The notes under the pieces were generated by a model, which was given only the letters and a program-made list of their open reading frames with translations, searched no databases and was not told the DNA's origin. This document shows positions 1-12,268 of a stretch of 64,000 nt of DNA, one piece after another. The position numbers were made by a program, and so were the translations under genes. The stretch's first letter is position 1, and each line of letters starts with the position of its first letter. Source of the stretch: Epichloe hybrida (lineage: Eukaryota; Ascomycota; Sordariomycetes; Hypocreales; Clavicipitaceae); NCBI GenBank assembly GCA_019022495.1, contig JAFEKR010000020.1, positions 806,001-870,000 of the forward strand, written 5' to 3'.

Positions 1-1017
1 TAGTAGGAAAACCTTAATAATATAGAAAGAAAATTAAGGTATAAGCCTATATTCTAATATATAATATTTAGCTACCCTAAATATATAATAAGCTTACTTT
101 ACTAAATAAGCTAAAACTTTATAAATTTTAAATAAATTTCTAAATTATTTATAAAAACAGGAATACTATATTTAAATTACCCTTAAAATCTAATATATTT
201 AGGATATATATACTACCCTTAATATCATATAATACATTATATTGTATTGTATTGTATTGTATTGTATTATATTGTATTTTGTATATAATAAAATCATTAA
301 TAAATCCTATAAAAAAGATATAAAGTTAAAAAAACCTTTTAAATATAGTAAATAAATTAAGGTATAAGATAAGATAAAAATAAACCATATATAGCTACCC
401 TATATATATAATAAGCTTACTTTACTAAATAAGCTAAAACTTTATAGAATTTTAAATAAATATCTAAATTATTTAAAAAAATACGAATACTATATTTAGA
501 TTACGCTTAAAATCTAATATATTTAAGATATATATACTACCCTTAATATTATATAATACATTATATTGTATTGTATTGTATTGTATTATATTGTATTTTT
601 TTATATAATAAAAGTAATAGTAAATCTAAGAAAAAAGATATTAAGATAAAAAGACTTTTAAAAAGTATAAAAAAATCATTCTATAAACTAAACTAAGAAT
701 TACTTTATTAAGGTATATAATATCTATAATAAGCTTACTTTTATAAATAAGCTAAAACTTTATAGATTTTTAAATAAATAACTAAATTATATATAAAAAT
801 AAGAATACTATAATTAAATTAATTAAAAAATCTACTATATAATGAGTTTATATAATACTCCACTTTTTTTTCCCTAATAATACATTGTATTGTATGTATT
901 ATATTGTATTGTATTGTATTTTTAATATAATATAATACATAATACAATACATAGGGCAATACAATACAATACAATACATCAAAGGGCCAAAAAATACAAT
1001 ACAATACAATATAACAA
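1..1017. repeat. Tandem ~320-bp AT-rich repeats with TTGTA microsatellites
   Basis: Three successive, partly degenerate copies are visible. The anchor AAGCTTACTTT followed by a TAAATAAGCTAAAACTTTATA-like stretch occurs at about 90, 413 and 730 (spacing 323 and 317). Each copy is followed about 150 bases later by a pentanucleotide run of TTGTA units (about 239-285, 563-595 and 885-920). The third copy ends in the opposite orientation, with ACAAT units at about 940-1012. No coding potential is seen. The block is almost pure A/T with few CA or TG steps, as expected from RIP. It may be a subtelomeric-type repeat or transposon debris; the left boundary is outside the window. Confidence 0.7.
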
Positions 1018-1330
1018 TGCTCTGGCCTTGGGGGTTTACAATTAGTTAATTATCTTAGAGGCCACGGATAACCAGGCCTAATCTAAGCTAAGGTTACGTG
1101 CGTTGCTAGCCGCTGGCCAGTGGGGCCCTTAGCTTAGGGCAAGCCTTACGAGGGAAGGGATAATTGTCAGGTGCGCGCGCGTGCGCGTGGCTTGATAATC
1201 AATTGTAAGGTGCAATGCAAGCGAGAGCTAGCATTGGTGAATCTTTTGGTGGTTCAATGGCTTACCTGCACACCTTCAGGTTCTGACATGTGCAAGCCGT
1301 GACAAATCAATCTCTCTCAACCTTTTTAAG
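1018..1330. repeat. GC-normal island, possible LTR remnant
   Basis: About 310 bases of ordinary composition, including a (GC)n-like stretch near 1173-1190, lie abruptly between AT-rich blocks. The island ends at about 1313 in TGCAAGCCGTGACA. Nearly the same string, TGCAAGCCGTGATA, occurs at about 16,238-16,251 at the far end of the chromovirus. This makes a pair of LTR 3' ends possible, but the rest of the two stretches aligns poorly by eye, so the LTR assignment is weak. No gene is seen. Confidence 0.35.
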
Positions 1331-1380
1331 GATACGAACCGTTAGCTAGATTATTATGCAGCTAACACTCCGAAGATCTA

Positions 1381-4300
1381 TAAGAAACACGCTAGTACCT
1401 TATAATAATAAAGCTAGGGATAATTAGGAAGATAAAGAACCCCTATAATCTAGAACTATAGATAATAGAGTGTAATAAACGCCACTTAATTCTAATTTAA
1501 GTGAAGGTATAGATAATATAACTAAAGAAAAAAGGGCATTATAGTAACGCTATAAGGTTACATAAGCTAAGCTATATTACCTTTAAAGGAGATAAGAGGT
1601 CTTATAGATAGAGGCGTAAATTAGAGAGCTTAAGGCAAATCTAGGATTAGCTAGACCTTAAACTAGACTTATAATTACCCCTTAATCTAGACTTATAATT
1701 ACCCCTTAAATATTAGCTATAATTTTACCTATAGTTTATAGTAATATAGTAGTAATTATATAGTAAGGTAGTCTTATTAAAATGTAAATAAAAATGCCTA
1801 TATATAAAGGGGAAATGTATAAAAGCCTATAGAATTTCTTAGTAAACTTAGATATATTATTTAAATTAGACTACTATACCTTTAAGGATAATATAACTAA
1901 GGTAGCATATATAAGTAACTACCTAGCTAGTAATGTAAAGTAATAGTAAATACGTTATATAGCTAAAGATAGGTATATAAATTATTTATTAATTACCTAG
2001 GTAAATTTCCTAGAATAGTTATAAACTAGAATAATAGATATAGGTGTAAGACACTTAGAAGTAATAAGGTTACTACTAAATCTTAGGTAGAAAAATAACT
2101 AATTATTTTAATCCTTTATATAAGCCTAGGATAAGGTAAAAGCTAAGTTACCTAAAGAAATCCCTATATATCTAAGAATTATAATCTTTCTAAATAGCTT
2201 AAATAATACTATAAGGAAGTAAATAATTAGTTAAGAGATCCTAATAACCTAAAGCTAACTATAAGGCTAGGGTAAGAAAGCAAAGGTTATAATAGGTTTA
2301 GGCTAAAATAATAAAAAAGGTTAGGACTTTAAGAGAAAAAGGTAATGCTCTTATTTTATATTACCTATAGATAAGGCATAGTAATAGAGTAAAGACTAAG
2401 GGAAAAGATTATCCCTAGTATACTATAAATATAAAAAGCCTAGGTATACTATACTAACTTATTAAGCACTAGATTATTTTACTTATAAAAGTACTAAATA
2501 TATAACTAAGAAGCATAGGGAAAGTAGTAATAAAGTTATATCTTCTAATATAATACTAGTTTAATTAGCATAGACCTAGGAATATAATCTTACTATAGAA
2601 TACCCTATAGATAATAGAATAAGAATATAGGTATCTCTATAATAAGATAACTAGTAGTTAGCTATATAAGCACTATTTAATATAAGTATATAGTCTTTAA
2701 TAATTTATCTAAAATTATTATTAAAAAAGGATTAGGAGAATATAATCTAATTAGATAAAATATTAAAGAGTATAAGTAAAAAAGTGATTTTATATTAAGG
2801 AATTCTAAAAAAATTAGTTAAGATAAAAGATAGTATAGGATTTATAAAGGTTTACTAAATTAGTTACTTTATTACTAATATAAGTAAAGGGATAATTCTA
2901 AGTATAGACTAGATTAAAGAGTATTTACCTATAATTATATATTAGGAGTATAAATACTAGAGATATCTAGTAATAATAAAATATCTTTTCTTTACTTATA
3001 GTAAGTAATAAGTATATAAAGAGAAAAAAATAGTAGTAATTACTTTATTATTAGAAGTAATAAAGATTAGGCTAAGTATTCTAGAAAATAAAAATTAAAA
3101 AGGAAAAGGAGAAAGCTAATTAAAGGACTTAGTAGTAATAGATATATAAATAAATAGTAAAGTAGCTATATAAATCCTTAAGTATACTTATTTATAGTAA
3201 AAAAGTAAAGGTATTATAGTTATACTAATTTTAAAAAACATAAGTAATAAAGAAGCTATATTAAATTAGGATAAGAGCACTAAGTGCCTTATACTAATAA
3301 TCCTAGAAGAATATAGGGAGTTTATAGATATTTTTTCTAAAGAGTTAGTAAGTAAGCTTCCTAAACTAGGAGGTTATACTTATATAATTAAATTAGAAAA
3401 GAGGAAAATACTACCTTAGGGGCCTATATATAATTTAGCTAAAAGGGAGCTAGAGGTTCTTAGAGAGTACTTTATAAGTATATAGCTTAAAGGGTAAATT
3501 AGAAGATTAGTTAGCCTAGCTAAAGCCCTAATTTTATTTATTCTAAAGAAAGGAGAGAAATTAAGGCTTTATATAGATTATAGGGGCCTAAATAAGATTA
3601 TAATTAAGAATAAGACCCCTTTGCCCCTTATTACTAAAATTCTTAATTAATTAGTAAGTGTAGTTATTTTTATAGTCCTAGATTTAAAAGATATATACTA
3701 CTAGCTATATATTTACTTAGGTAATAAGTAAAAAACAGCATTCTATTATTAATATAGCTACTTTAAATATCTAGTAATACTATTTAGACTAGTTAACGCA
3801 CTAGTGACTTTTTAGAAGTATATTAATAATACTCTTAAAGAGTGTAATAAGACCTATATTATCTATTTAGATAATATACTAATATATAGTAGTAAGGTTA
3901 AAGATTATATAGAGTATATTAAATAAGTTTTATATAGGTTTAGAGAGGTAAGTCTTTTTATTAACTTTAAGAAGTGTTAATTTTTAGTTAAGGAAGTTAA
4001 ATTTTTAGGCTTTAAGATATTAGAGAAAGGTATTATAATAGACCTAGTAAGAGTTAAAGTAATTATAACCTAGCTAATAGTATATAGTGTTTTTAATATT
4101 TAGTTATTTCTTGGTTTTACTAGATTTTACCACTATTTTATTAAATAGTATAGTAAAGTTATTATTTTATTAATAGATTACCTTAGAGGGAATTAACTAG
4201 TAATATTTAAACTAAAACCCTATAAGCTAGTAGTGTTTAGAGAGCTTTAATAAAGATTTTAGGAAGCGCTAATTTTAGTGTATTTTAACTTACTTATATA

Positions 4301-4944
4301 TCTTAAAGTGAAGATAAATATATCTAAATATATAATTAGGGCTATACTTATGATATTAGTGCTAGGTTACTAGCACCTAGTTATGTTTATGTTAAGAAAG
4401 ATAACTAATACTAAATTATAATACTTAATACCTAATAGTAAATTATTAGCTATCTAAGAGGCTTTTCGCATATAGAGACACTATCTTACTTATTTAGCTT
4501 ATATAATTAAAGTTATTATAGATTATTTAAACTATAAGTACCTTGCTATAAAGCCTAAGCTTACTAGTAAGTAAGTAACTATACTTAATAAGCTTTATCC
4601 TTTTAATTTTAAGATTATATATTATATAAGGAAATTAAATCTTACTAACTTACTTTTAAGAAGACTAGATTTTATAAGTAAGGTAAGGAAAGAGAAAGTA
4701 ATAACTATATAACTTCTTACCTTTTTATCTAAATTTATAAATACTAAGAGATAGGAACACTATAGTAATATTATTAATGCTATAGGCTCCACGAAAACAT
4801 CACTTAATATAACTAATAGTTAGTTATAATAACACTATAATAATACTACTAATATCTAGGGTTTTAAAAAATCATAACTTAACTATATTCCTAAAGAACC
4901 TAATAATCTAGATAATCTTAGAAGAGTTATATTAGTAAGGTTAT
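1381..4944 (+). pseudogene. Ty3/gypsy chromovirus gag-pol relic, 5' part (RIP-degraded)
   Basis: Conceptual plus-strand translation through many TAG/TAA stops shows a Ty3/gypsy polyprotein. A gag zinc-knuckle remnant lies near 2410-2465, with cysteines replaced by tyrosine (TGT to TAT). Reverse transcriptase spans about 3300-4100, with the LRLYIDYRGLNK motif at about 3570-3600, a FLDLKD-like motif near 3680 and a YLDNILIYS version of the YxDD box at about 3861-3893. An RNase H-like stretch follows to about 4740. Nearly all changes are C-to-T or G-to-A, mostly at CA/TG steps. The reading is cut at 4944 by a copia-type element and resumes at 12,269. It is non-functional. Confidence 0.85.
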
Positions 4945-5233
4945 TGTTAGTTACACTAAGGAACGTTGCACTAGTGCGAAGAGGTTAAATTCAATAAAGT
5001 TAATGATAATAGCTAATAACTAAGAGAGAAGAGAAGAGGGAGAAGGAGAGGAATCTAGCTAGAAGAGAAGGTAAGCAAAAAAGAGGGAAAAGTAAGGCTA
5101 TAGTGTAGTGCTACTGCTAATAGAGTAAGGTAGCTTATAATATATTTAATCGCATTACGTGTATCCCTTTAGTGGCTTTACTCTTTAGCTATAGCTAGAC
5201 TATCTATTATCTAAAGGTCTAAAGGAAGTCACA
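4945..5233 (-). repeat. LTR of nested copia-type element (left, 3' LTR)
   Basis: 289 bp, the same length as its partner at 11,975-12,263. In minus-strand orientation this is the 3' LTR. The adjoining internal DNA (about 5236-5260) is purine-rich on the minus strand, as expected of a polypurine tract. Differences from the partner appear to be transitions only. Its right half (facing the element interior) is much more RIP-mutated than its left half. Confidence 0.88.
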
Positions 5234-7606
5234 CTAGCACTCTCTCTTTTCTTTGTGGCTAAAGGAGCCTAAAAACGTAATAAAAATTAGATTAAAGGAA
5301 AGTATATATAAGTAAATCCCTTAATAGGAATCCATAGTTCTTATTAGCTATTGTGGCTTTAGTCACTTTAATTAACCTAGTTATTATAATCTATACTTAT
5401 ATGCCTATTATGTTAATTCTCCCCTTTACCTAACCTTATAGGTCTCTTAACCTATCCTTCTATATAAATCGTTAATTTGTTTAAATTAATTAAGGTTAAA
5501 AGGGCTAAATTTAGCAATGCCTTTATTATTATATTAGCTAGATTATTACTACTATTAATCTATCTAACTTTATAGACTTCCCTTCTCTTATATAACTACT
5601 AAAGGGCTATAATATTAATTATTAGCCACTTCTCTTTTATTATGCCTAGCTTTATAAGGTATTTATATAATAAGAAAGAGTTTATATAGAGAATTATTAG
5701 GATCTAAGGTATCTTTAATTAGTCTGTGATTATTTAAAGGGTTATAGATATTATATACGTGATATTAGCACCTTAAACCATGCTATATAGCTTAGATATA
5801 AGTGCGCTATAGGTTACACGCTTGCTTTTTATAAAGCTATATATAATAATATTCCCTTTTAAGATAAAGGTATTATTCTCCTTTATTACTTTATTACTAA
5901 TTATAATAATATATCTAATCTATGAACTTAGATCTTTGTTATTAGTAAGGGACTTATTTATAAATATAAAGAGCTTTGCTTCTTTAAGAGTTAAGGGGAT
6001 ATACTATAATCCCTACTACTAATGCTTAATTTATTACTTAAGGTATTTATTAAGTTATAAGATATTATTAGTAAAGGGTTCTTAGTGTTATGTGGCAATT
6101 AATAGGTTATATAATGCCTTTAGTTAATAGACTATTATAATGTAACTTCCTTAGGCTCTTTACTTTATATAATCTTGCCTTACTATTAGTGATTAAGGGT
6201 TAATTTCCTTAATCTTCTAACTTTAGCCCTTTTAGGTTAGGGTTAGGGAGTTATTAGCATTTTAGGTTAAGATATAGCTATTAAAGATAAGGGGATTTAT
6301 AGTTATAAGGCATTATTTTTCTTTAGCTATAAACTTCGCCTTCTAGAGCTCTTTTTTTCTTTCTTAAAGAAGTTATTATTGCTAAGGCCTAGCGTATTAT
6401 TTATTTATATCCCTATAATGCTAAAGAGGTTTTTGTTATTTAAGGCTATAATTAGCAGGTAGGGATTATATATTAAGGTTATTATATTAAGATTATCCCT
6501 ATAGTAGTGAAAATATATTGCCTACTAGTAAGTTCTAGCCTCTATAATCCTATAGAGAGGCTTAATAACCTCTATTATTATACCTTTTAGAAAGAGGTAT
6601 ATAATTTACTTTAGTAACTTCATAATAATTAGCTTATTTAGGGTTATTTAGGATTAAACGTAAGCTTACGTAATATCTTATAGCTAAAGGTAAATTCCCT
6701 TTTGCTTTAATAATAAAGTAAGGGCCATAATAATCTATTAGCTTAATTACTATATTATTAGTAATTAGGTTAAGATAGCCTCTTTTTCTCTATTATTATA
6801 CCCTTATATAATAAGGCGCGATTTCTTATATAGTGTTTTAGTGCCTTTACCTTTAATCTCTTAGACTATATAAGAATTAAAGATCTAGTAGTCTTTATAC
6901 TTTACTAGATTAAATATTATAAATCTAAATATATTATAAGCTTATAATACATTAATCTTAGCTTAATTAGATTATTTAAAGGGGCTCCCTAGGGTTATAA
7001 TCTTTCTCTCTTAGTAAAGTTAAAGGGTAAGGTTCTAGTTAGCCTTTTCTTTTACTATAAGGAATACTATATTTAGTACTTCTCTAGCTATAATCTCCTT
7101 AATTAATACTTTCTCTTAGTCTTTATTAATAAATATAAGGGGCTTTATAAGTCTAATAAGCTCCTTAGGATTATAAACCTAGGCCTTAATTACCTTTACT
7201 TTTACTTCCTTAGGGCTACTAGCTTTATAGCTTTCTATAGGGGTAGCTTTAGCTACCTTAAGGCTTACTATAAGTTCTTTAACTCTATAGCTTTCTATAG
7301 GATTACCTTTAGCCTTAATAGCTTTTATAGGCTTCTTTATACCCTTATTAATAAAGAATTAAACTATAAGGTTTTTTCTTAGCCTCCTTTACTTTCTCTT
7401 AACTAGTATCTCTTTCTTTTCTTTCTTTACCTTATTACCTTTTATAAGTAACTTATTCCCTTAGGCTTCCTTAGCCTTTTCTTATAATAGGACTATAGTA
7501 TTAAAGGGGGCTATAGCGTAGGAAAGGGCTATATTATAGGCAAGGACCTCTAGGCCTAGGTTATACTCCTTAATATCCTAAAGGCTTTACTTATTAGCCC
7601 CTATAT

Positions 7607-8032
7607 ACTATAGGCAGAGTATTGCACTACAATTGATTTGTAGTGTATTTTTTATTTAACAAATAATATATATCTAATCTTAGAAAATATATAGAGATAT
7701 AAAACTTCTTTTTTTAGATAGATGATTAAAAAAATACAATGTAGTTATATATAAAAGTGGGTCTTAAAGTGGACCCCTCGCTTATAAATTAGAAAAACTA
7801 CATTTTACTACATTTTAGCACTAAGAATACACTACAAATGTAGTTTTTCTAATTTACAGGCAAGGGGTCCACTTTTAGATTCACTTTCATATATAGTATT
7901 TTTCTTAGGATTTATCTCTATAGGATTATGTGATTTATAGGATAATCTATTTAATTATAAGCTAGCTATAAAATTAAATGTAAAAACTACAAAACACACT
8001 ACACTAACTACAAACAATACTCTGACTATAGG
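7607..8032. mobile_element. Miniature inverted-repeat element (hAT-like) with TSD
   Basis: The element proper is 7615-8024 (410 bp). It begins CAGAGTATTG and ends CAATACTCTG, a perfect 10-bp terminal inverted repeat, flanked by identical 8-bp duplications ACTATAGG at 7607-7614 and 8025-8032. An 8-bp duplication with CA..TG termini is typical of hAT transposons. Inside is a second large inverted repeat containing AAAGTGGACCCCT and AGGGGTCCACTTT around a central AT-rich loop, plus TGTAGT/ACTACA repeats. There is no coding capacity, so it would depend on a transposase elsewhere. It inserted into the copia element and is therefore the youngest layer of the nest. Confidence 0.85.
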
Positions 8033-11000
8033 TCCTTATAGTATAGCTTTATTACTATAGAGCAAAACTTAGCTAGGCTATAGGGTATCTTAACTATATA
8101 GGTCTCCCTATTAGTAGCTAATAGCTTATAAGGGCTATGCTATTTACCTTTTTCTCTTTATATATATATATTAGTCTATAGTAATAGCTAATATATTAGT
8201 AATATATTAAGGCTATTCTAGGCACTAAGGGCCTTATAGACCTACCTCTTAGCTAGGTAATAGTGGACTTTATTAGTTACCTTCTAAATTACTTTAGCTT
8301 ATTAAATAATAGAGATACTTAGTAATAACTTATCTATTATCTATAGGTAAGCTCTAAAGACTAGTAAGGTTAGTATAAGACTATTAAGGCTTGCTAAGTT
8401 ATTAATAGCTTTAATAGCTATCTAGAGTTACTGCTTAGAAGTAATTTCCTTACTAATTAAGTCTATAATAATATTATAAGCCTAGTAAAGAGGTCTATAA
8501 TATCTCTTGACCTTTCTAATGCTATTATAGGCTTTAATAGGTATCTTATTAATATTAATCAATATTAAGCAAGCATAATGCCTAAATTTAGCTAAAGTAA
8601 AGTTATTACTAGTATTATAAATAATCTAGTCTAAAGGGCCTAGATATATATTAATCTAGCACTCTCTAATTACATCCTAGATATTATAAGCTTTTTACTT
8701 CTTAGGGTTAAGGAATTAGGCCACTTAAAATAAGGTTACTAAATTAATAATATAAAGGACTAGCTAGCTATTAATTTACATAATATTAATAATAATCTTA
8801 TAGTTAAAGTTATAGTTATCTTTAAGGGAGAATTTAAACTAGCTAAGGGCTTTTCTATTTATCTAATAATAGTAATAGACTTTAGTTAGCTTCTTAATTA
8901 TATAACGTTTAATATTATAACTAGCTTATTAAAGAATCTTTATAAGCTATTAAATTAAGGGATAACTAAACCTTTAGTAAAGTTAATAAATCTCTCCTTT
9001 TAATAGGTAAAAAGTAGTAATTTCTCTTACCTCTAGAAGCCACTAAGGGTAGCCTTATTTACATATAATAGGTATAGTCTTATTATTTTAAATTAATATA
9101 TTAGTAAGGTTATTAATCTTAACCTTTATTTTATCTATATTAGTAAGGGAAAAAAGGAAGGGTGTGGTAATATTAAGGATATAGAAGTTAATTTAGCTAA
9201 GCTTTATAAGTATATAAATAATGCTATGTGTTATTACTAATCTAGCACTAAAGCAAATAACTTCTAGGTTATAGGGTTTAATTATTAATAATAGTATTAA
9301 TCTTAGTAAGGCTTTAGCTTATACTAGACTAGTAGTTAATTAGCCTAAGGCTCCTATATCTAGTATAATTCCTTTAAAGATCTCTTTAGAATAGCGTCCT
9401 TTAGAGGTATAATAGATTAAATTATCTTTATTAGAAGCCTCTTTAAGGTATAGCTTTTACTTAAGTAAGACATGTTAAAAAGCTTAATTCTTAAGCGTTA
9501 TAAGAATATTAATATTATCTATTATTTATAATCCTATGTAAAAGAATTATATAATACTAAGTTATACCTTTAATAATAGCTTTTTCTTAATATTATTATT
9601 ACTATTATCTTAGTCCTAAGTAAAGGCCTTAAGCTATGTTTCCTAGTCTTTTATTTTCTCTTTATTATTACTATTATTTCCTTTAAATAAAATAAGGAAT
9701 ACCTAAAACTTTTTCTTTATAGGAGGTAAATAATAGTTCTTACTAGCTTACTACCTCTCTTTCTCTTTCTAATATTTAGTATTAGTATAGTTTAATAACT
9801 AGTAGTTACTCTTACTATAAATAAAGCATTACTTAGGTTATTTAAAGTTACTATAATAACCTTCTTTTCCTTAGTCTCTTTAATTCTATTAGCTATATTA
9901 GTAGTCTATAAATATTATCTCTAATAGGTCTTTATCTTAATACTAGTAGTATTAGTTACTTCTTATATTACTCTCTATAATTATAATTCATTTATAGAGG
10001 TTACTAGTAAGGTTCTTAAAGCCTAGTATATATATATACTTTATTACCTAATATTTAAGAATACTAGAGATTATATTTAAGGTTTACTTATAGAGCTTTA
10101 TATTTACTATATTAAAGGGGTATAGCCCTTTATAAACTCTCTTTAAGGTAGTTAATAAAATCTTAAGGCACTTAAGCTTACTTTTATTAGGGTTCTATAT
10201 AATAATATTTTTAAGGGTTATATTACTTTACTTATAGTAATAGAACTATTAATTACTTTCTATTTTAAATTAGTAATAGATATTTATAATTATCTCCTTA
10301 TAAGAGAGATTCTTACTAGTAAGGTAATTAAGAAAGTGCTATTTAGTATCTCCTATTAATATAATAGGGAATGCTTTACTAAAATATAACTTAAGGAGGT
10401 TAATTTAGTTATACTTACTCTTAAAGAGCATAAGTTTTAGTAAGAGAAAGTTATATAGCTTCTTACTATAGTAATTACTATTCTTATATATCTTTATAAG
10501 CTTAGATATTTTCTTTATAATTTATTTATCTAAAGGGAAGGAATAAAAAAGGAAAGTAAGCTATTAAGGGTTAAACTCCTAATATAATTAAGATTATTAT
10601 AAGGGTTCTTATAGAGAATATAAAGATTATTCCTTTTAAGGGTAAGGAATATTAGGGAAGGTCTTTAGGGTAGTAGCTTATAGGGGTTATATATAAGGTA
10701 GTTTAGGAGATTATAACTTATTTCCTAATTATAGGGTTATTATTATCTCTTAAAGCATATATTTAAGGGCTATTAGGATAGGAAGGCCTACTCCTTAGCT
10801 AATGTAAACATTATTATCTTATAAGAAGTTTTATAGCTTTCTTATAAGCTTATTAGAAGCTCTCCTAAATATATCTTTTATTTAACCTTTAAAATCTTCT
10901 TTAAAGTTCTCCTAAAGGTCTTCTCCTTACTAATTTTAATGCTTACTAGTATAGATAAACCTTATAATCTAATTATTAAGTTTAGGCTATGTAGTAGCCT

Positions 11001-11284
11001 CTAGGTTTAGCTAGGTAAGCTTTTCCTAGTCTCTTATAAGTGTAAATAAATATAGCTATAGTTACCTTAGTAAACTATTCTTTTCTAGTCTTTTAGAAGC
11101 TATTTCTAAAGGCTTTTAGGATATCTTATTATTAGAGAAAGTAAGATAAGGAGTTTATCTTATTAATAGTCTAATATTTAATTTTATCCCTTTCTTAAGA
11201 AGGGTTTAGTCTTCTTAAATAATTTAAATAAAGCAAATAGTAGTATAATAATAGCGTAATTTCTACGCTTATTAAGAGGGATAG

Positions 11285-11440
11285 ACTAGGTAAATCTAAA
11301 AAATAGGTAAAATAGGAAAAACAGGAAAAATAAGGTAAATAGGATAAATAGGATAAACAGGGTAAGATAAATAGGATAAACAAAACAGGATAAATAGGAT
11401 AAATAGGATTAATAGGATAAACAGAGGGAAATAACGAAAA
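11285..11440. repeat. Minisatellite of AGGATAAAT-like units
   Basis: About 15 degenerate units of 9-10 bases (TAGGATAAA, AACAGGATAAAT and similar) run in tandem within the 5' part of the minus-strand copia element. The small minus-strand frame across it, rich in Pro, Tyr, Leu and Phe, is a repeat artefact. Confidence 0.75.
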
Positions 11441-11974
11441 ATAATAGAAAAAGTATAAAAGAGGGAAAAACAGTAAAAAGAGGGAAGAGTAAGCCATAAA
11501 GATAGCGTAAAAGCAAAAATAACTTAATATTTAGAACACTAAGGCGTAAAAAGCTATAAAGAGATAAGAGGGGTTATAAAGAGAGTGTAAAAGGAGGTTA
11601 TATAGGTTAGCTAGCTTAGCTAAGGATTGTTTTTAACGTTAGGTTTAAATAAAATGCCTTATGGCAATAGATTTAGTTATTTAGTTAGTTTTCTTATAAT
11701 AGATAATAAGATTAATAATTAACTAAATATCCTAGATAGATATAATAAGGTTATATCCTATAAGCCTAAGGGTTAATAGATTAATCCCTTAGAAGTCTAA
11801 TAAGCCTATAACTAGGATTCTAGTCTATCTTCCTTTAGCACACTCTATAGTTATGCCTCTTTACCTAAATAGCCTATCTAGGTTAGCTTAAGAGGTAAGA
11901 GGCTATATTATCTATAGAAATATCTTTTCTTATAATACCTAACTTATCTATAGTTATAGTTAACTACTAATTAG

Positions 11975-12263
11975 TGTTAGTTACACTAAGGAATATTACA
12001 CTAGTGTAAAGAGGTTAAATTTAATAAAGTTAATAATAATAGCTAATAACTAAGAGAGAAAAGAAAAGGGAGAAGAAAAGAAATCTAGCTAGAAGAGAAA
12101 GTAAGTAAAAAAGGGGGAAAAGTGAGGCTATAGTGTGGTGCCACTGCTAATGGAGCGGGGTAGCTTGCGATGTATCTAATCGCATTGCGTGCATCCCTTT
12201 GGTGGCTTTACTCTTTAGTCACGGCTAGACTATCTATTGTCCGAAGGTCCAAAGGAAGCCACA
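11975..12263 (-). repeat. LTR of nested copia-type element (right, 5' LTR)
   Basis: 289 bp, partner of 4945-5233 and followed by the target duplication GTTAT. Here the pattern is mirrored: the left half, facing the element interior, is heavily transition-mutated, while the right half (about 12,130-12,263) keeps near-normal base composition. Confidence 0.88.
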
Positions 12264-12268
12264 GTTAT

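Larger units (their letters stand above)
5234..11974 (-). pseudogene. Copia-type gag-pol relic
   Basis: Minus-strand conceptual translation, full of stops, shows two recognisable domains. At about 8490-8550 an integrase block reads like KIPIKAYNSIRKVKRYYRPL, matching a family in fungal copia-type polyproteins that resembles PVEAHNSIGxVERYHxPLRRAY. At about 6400-6570 a copia-type reverse transcriptase stretch resembles RPLYGIxEAGTYW followed by a region corresponding to YDPCLL...GIVGMQTDDTL. The gag/protease part (about 9-11.9 kb) is too degraded to assign. The frame is destroyed by stops consistent with RIP, and it is further interrupted by the element at 7615-8024. Confidence 0.75.
4940..12268 (-). 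mobile_element. Nested Ty1/copia-type LTR retrotransposon
   Basis: A complete but degenerate LTR element sits inside the chromovirus. It has 289-bp direct repeats at 4945-5233 and 11,975-12,263, each starting TGTTAG and ending in CACA, and a perfect 5-bp target duplication GTTAT at 4940-4944 and 12,264-12,268. The coding order read on the minus strand is integrase (about 8.9-8.3 kb) and then reverse transcriptase (about 6.9-5.3 kb), the order typical of Ty1/copia rather than Ty3/gypsy. It carries a later insertion at 7615-8024. No long open frame survives. Confidence 0.88.

Noticed and set aside
819..6022. Small frames at 819-1004 (minus) and 5822-6022 (plus) in the AT-rich block
   Set aside because: Low-complexity Tyr/Ile/Leu products from repeats and RIP-mutated DNA, with no family resemblance.
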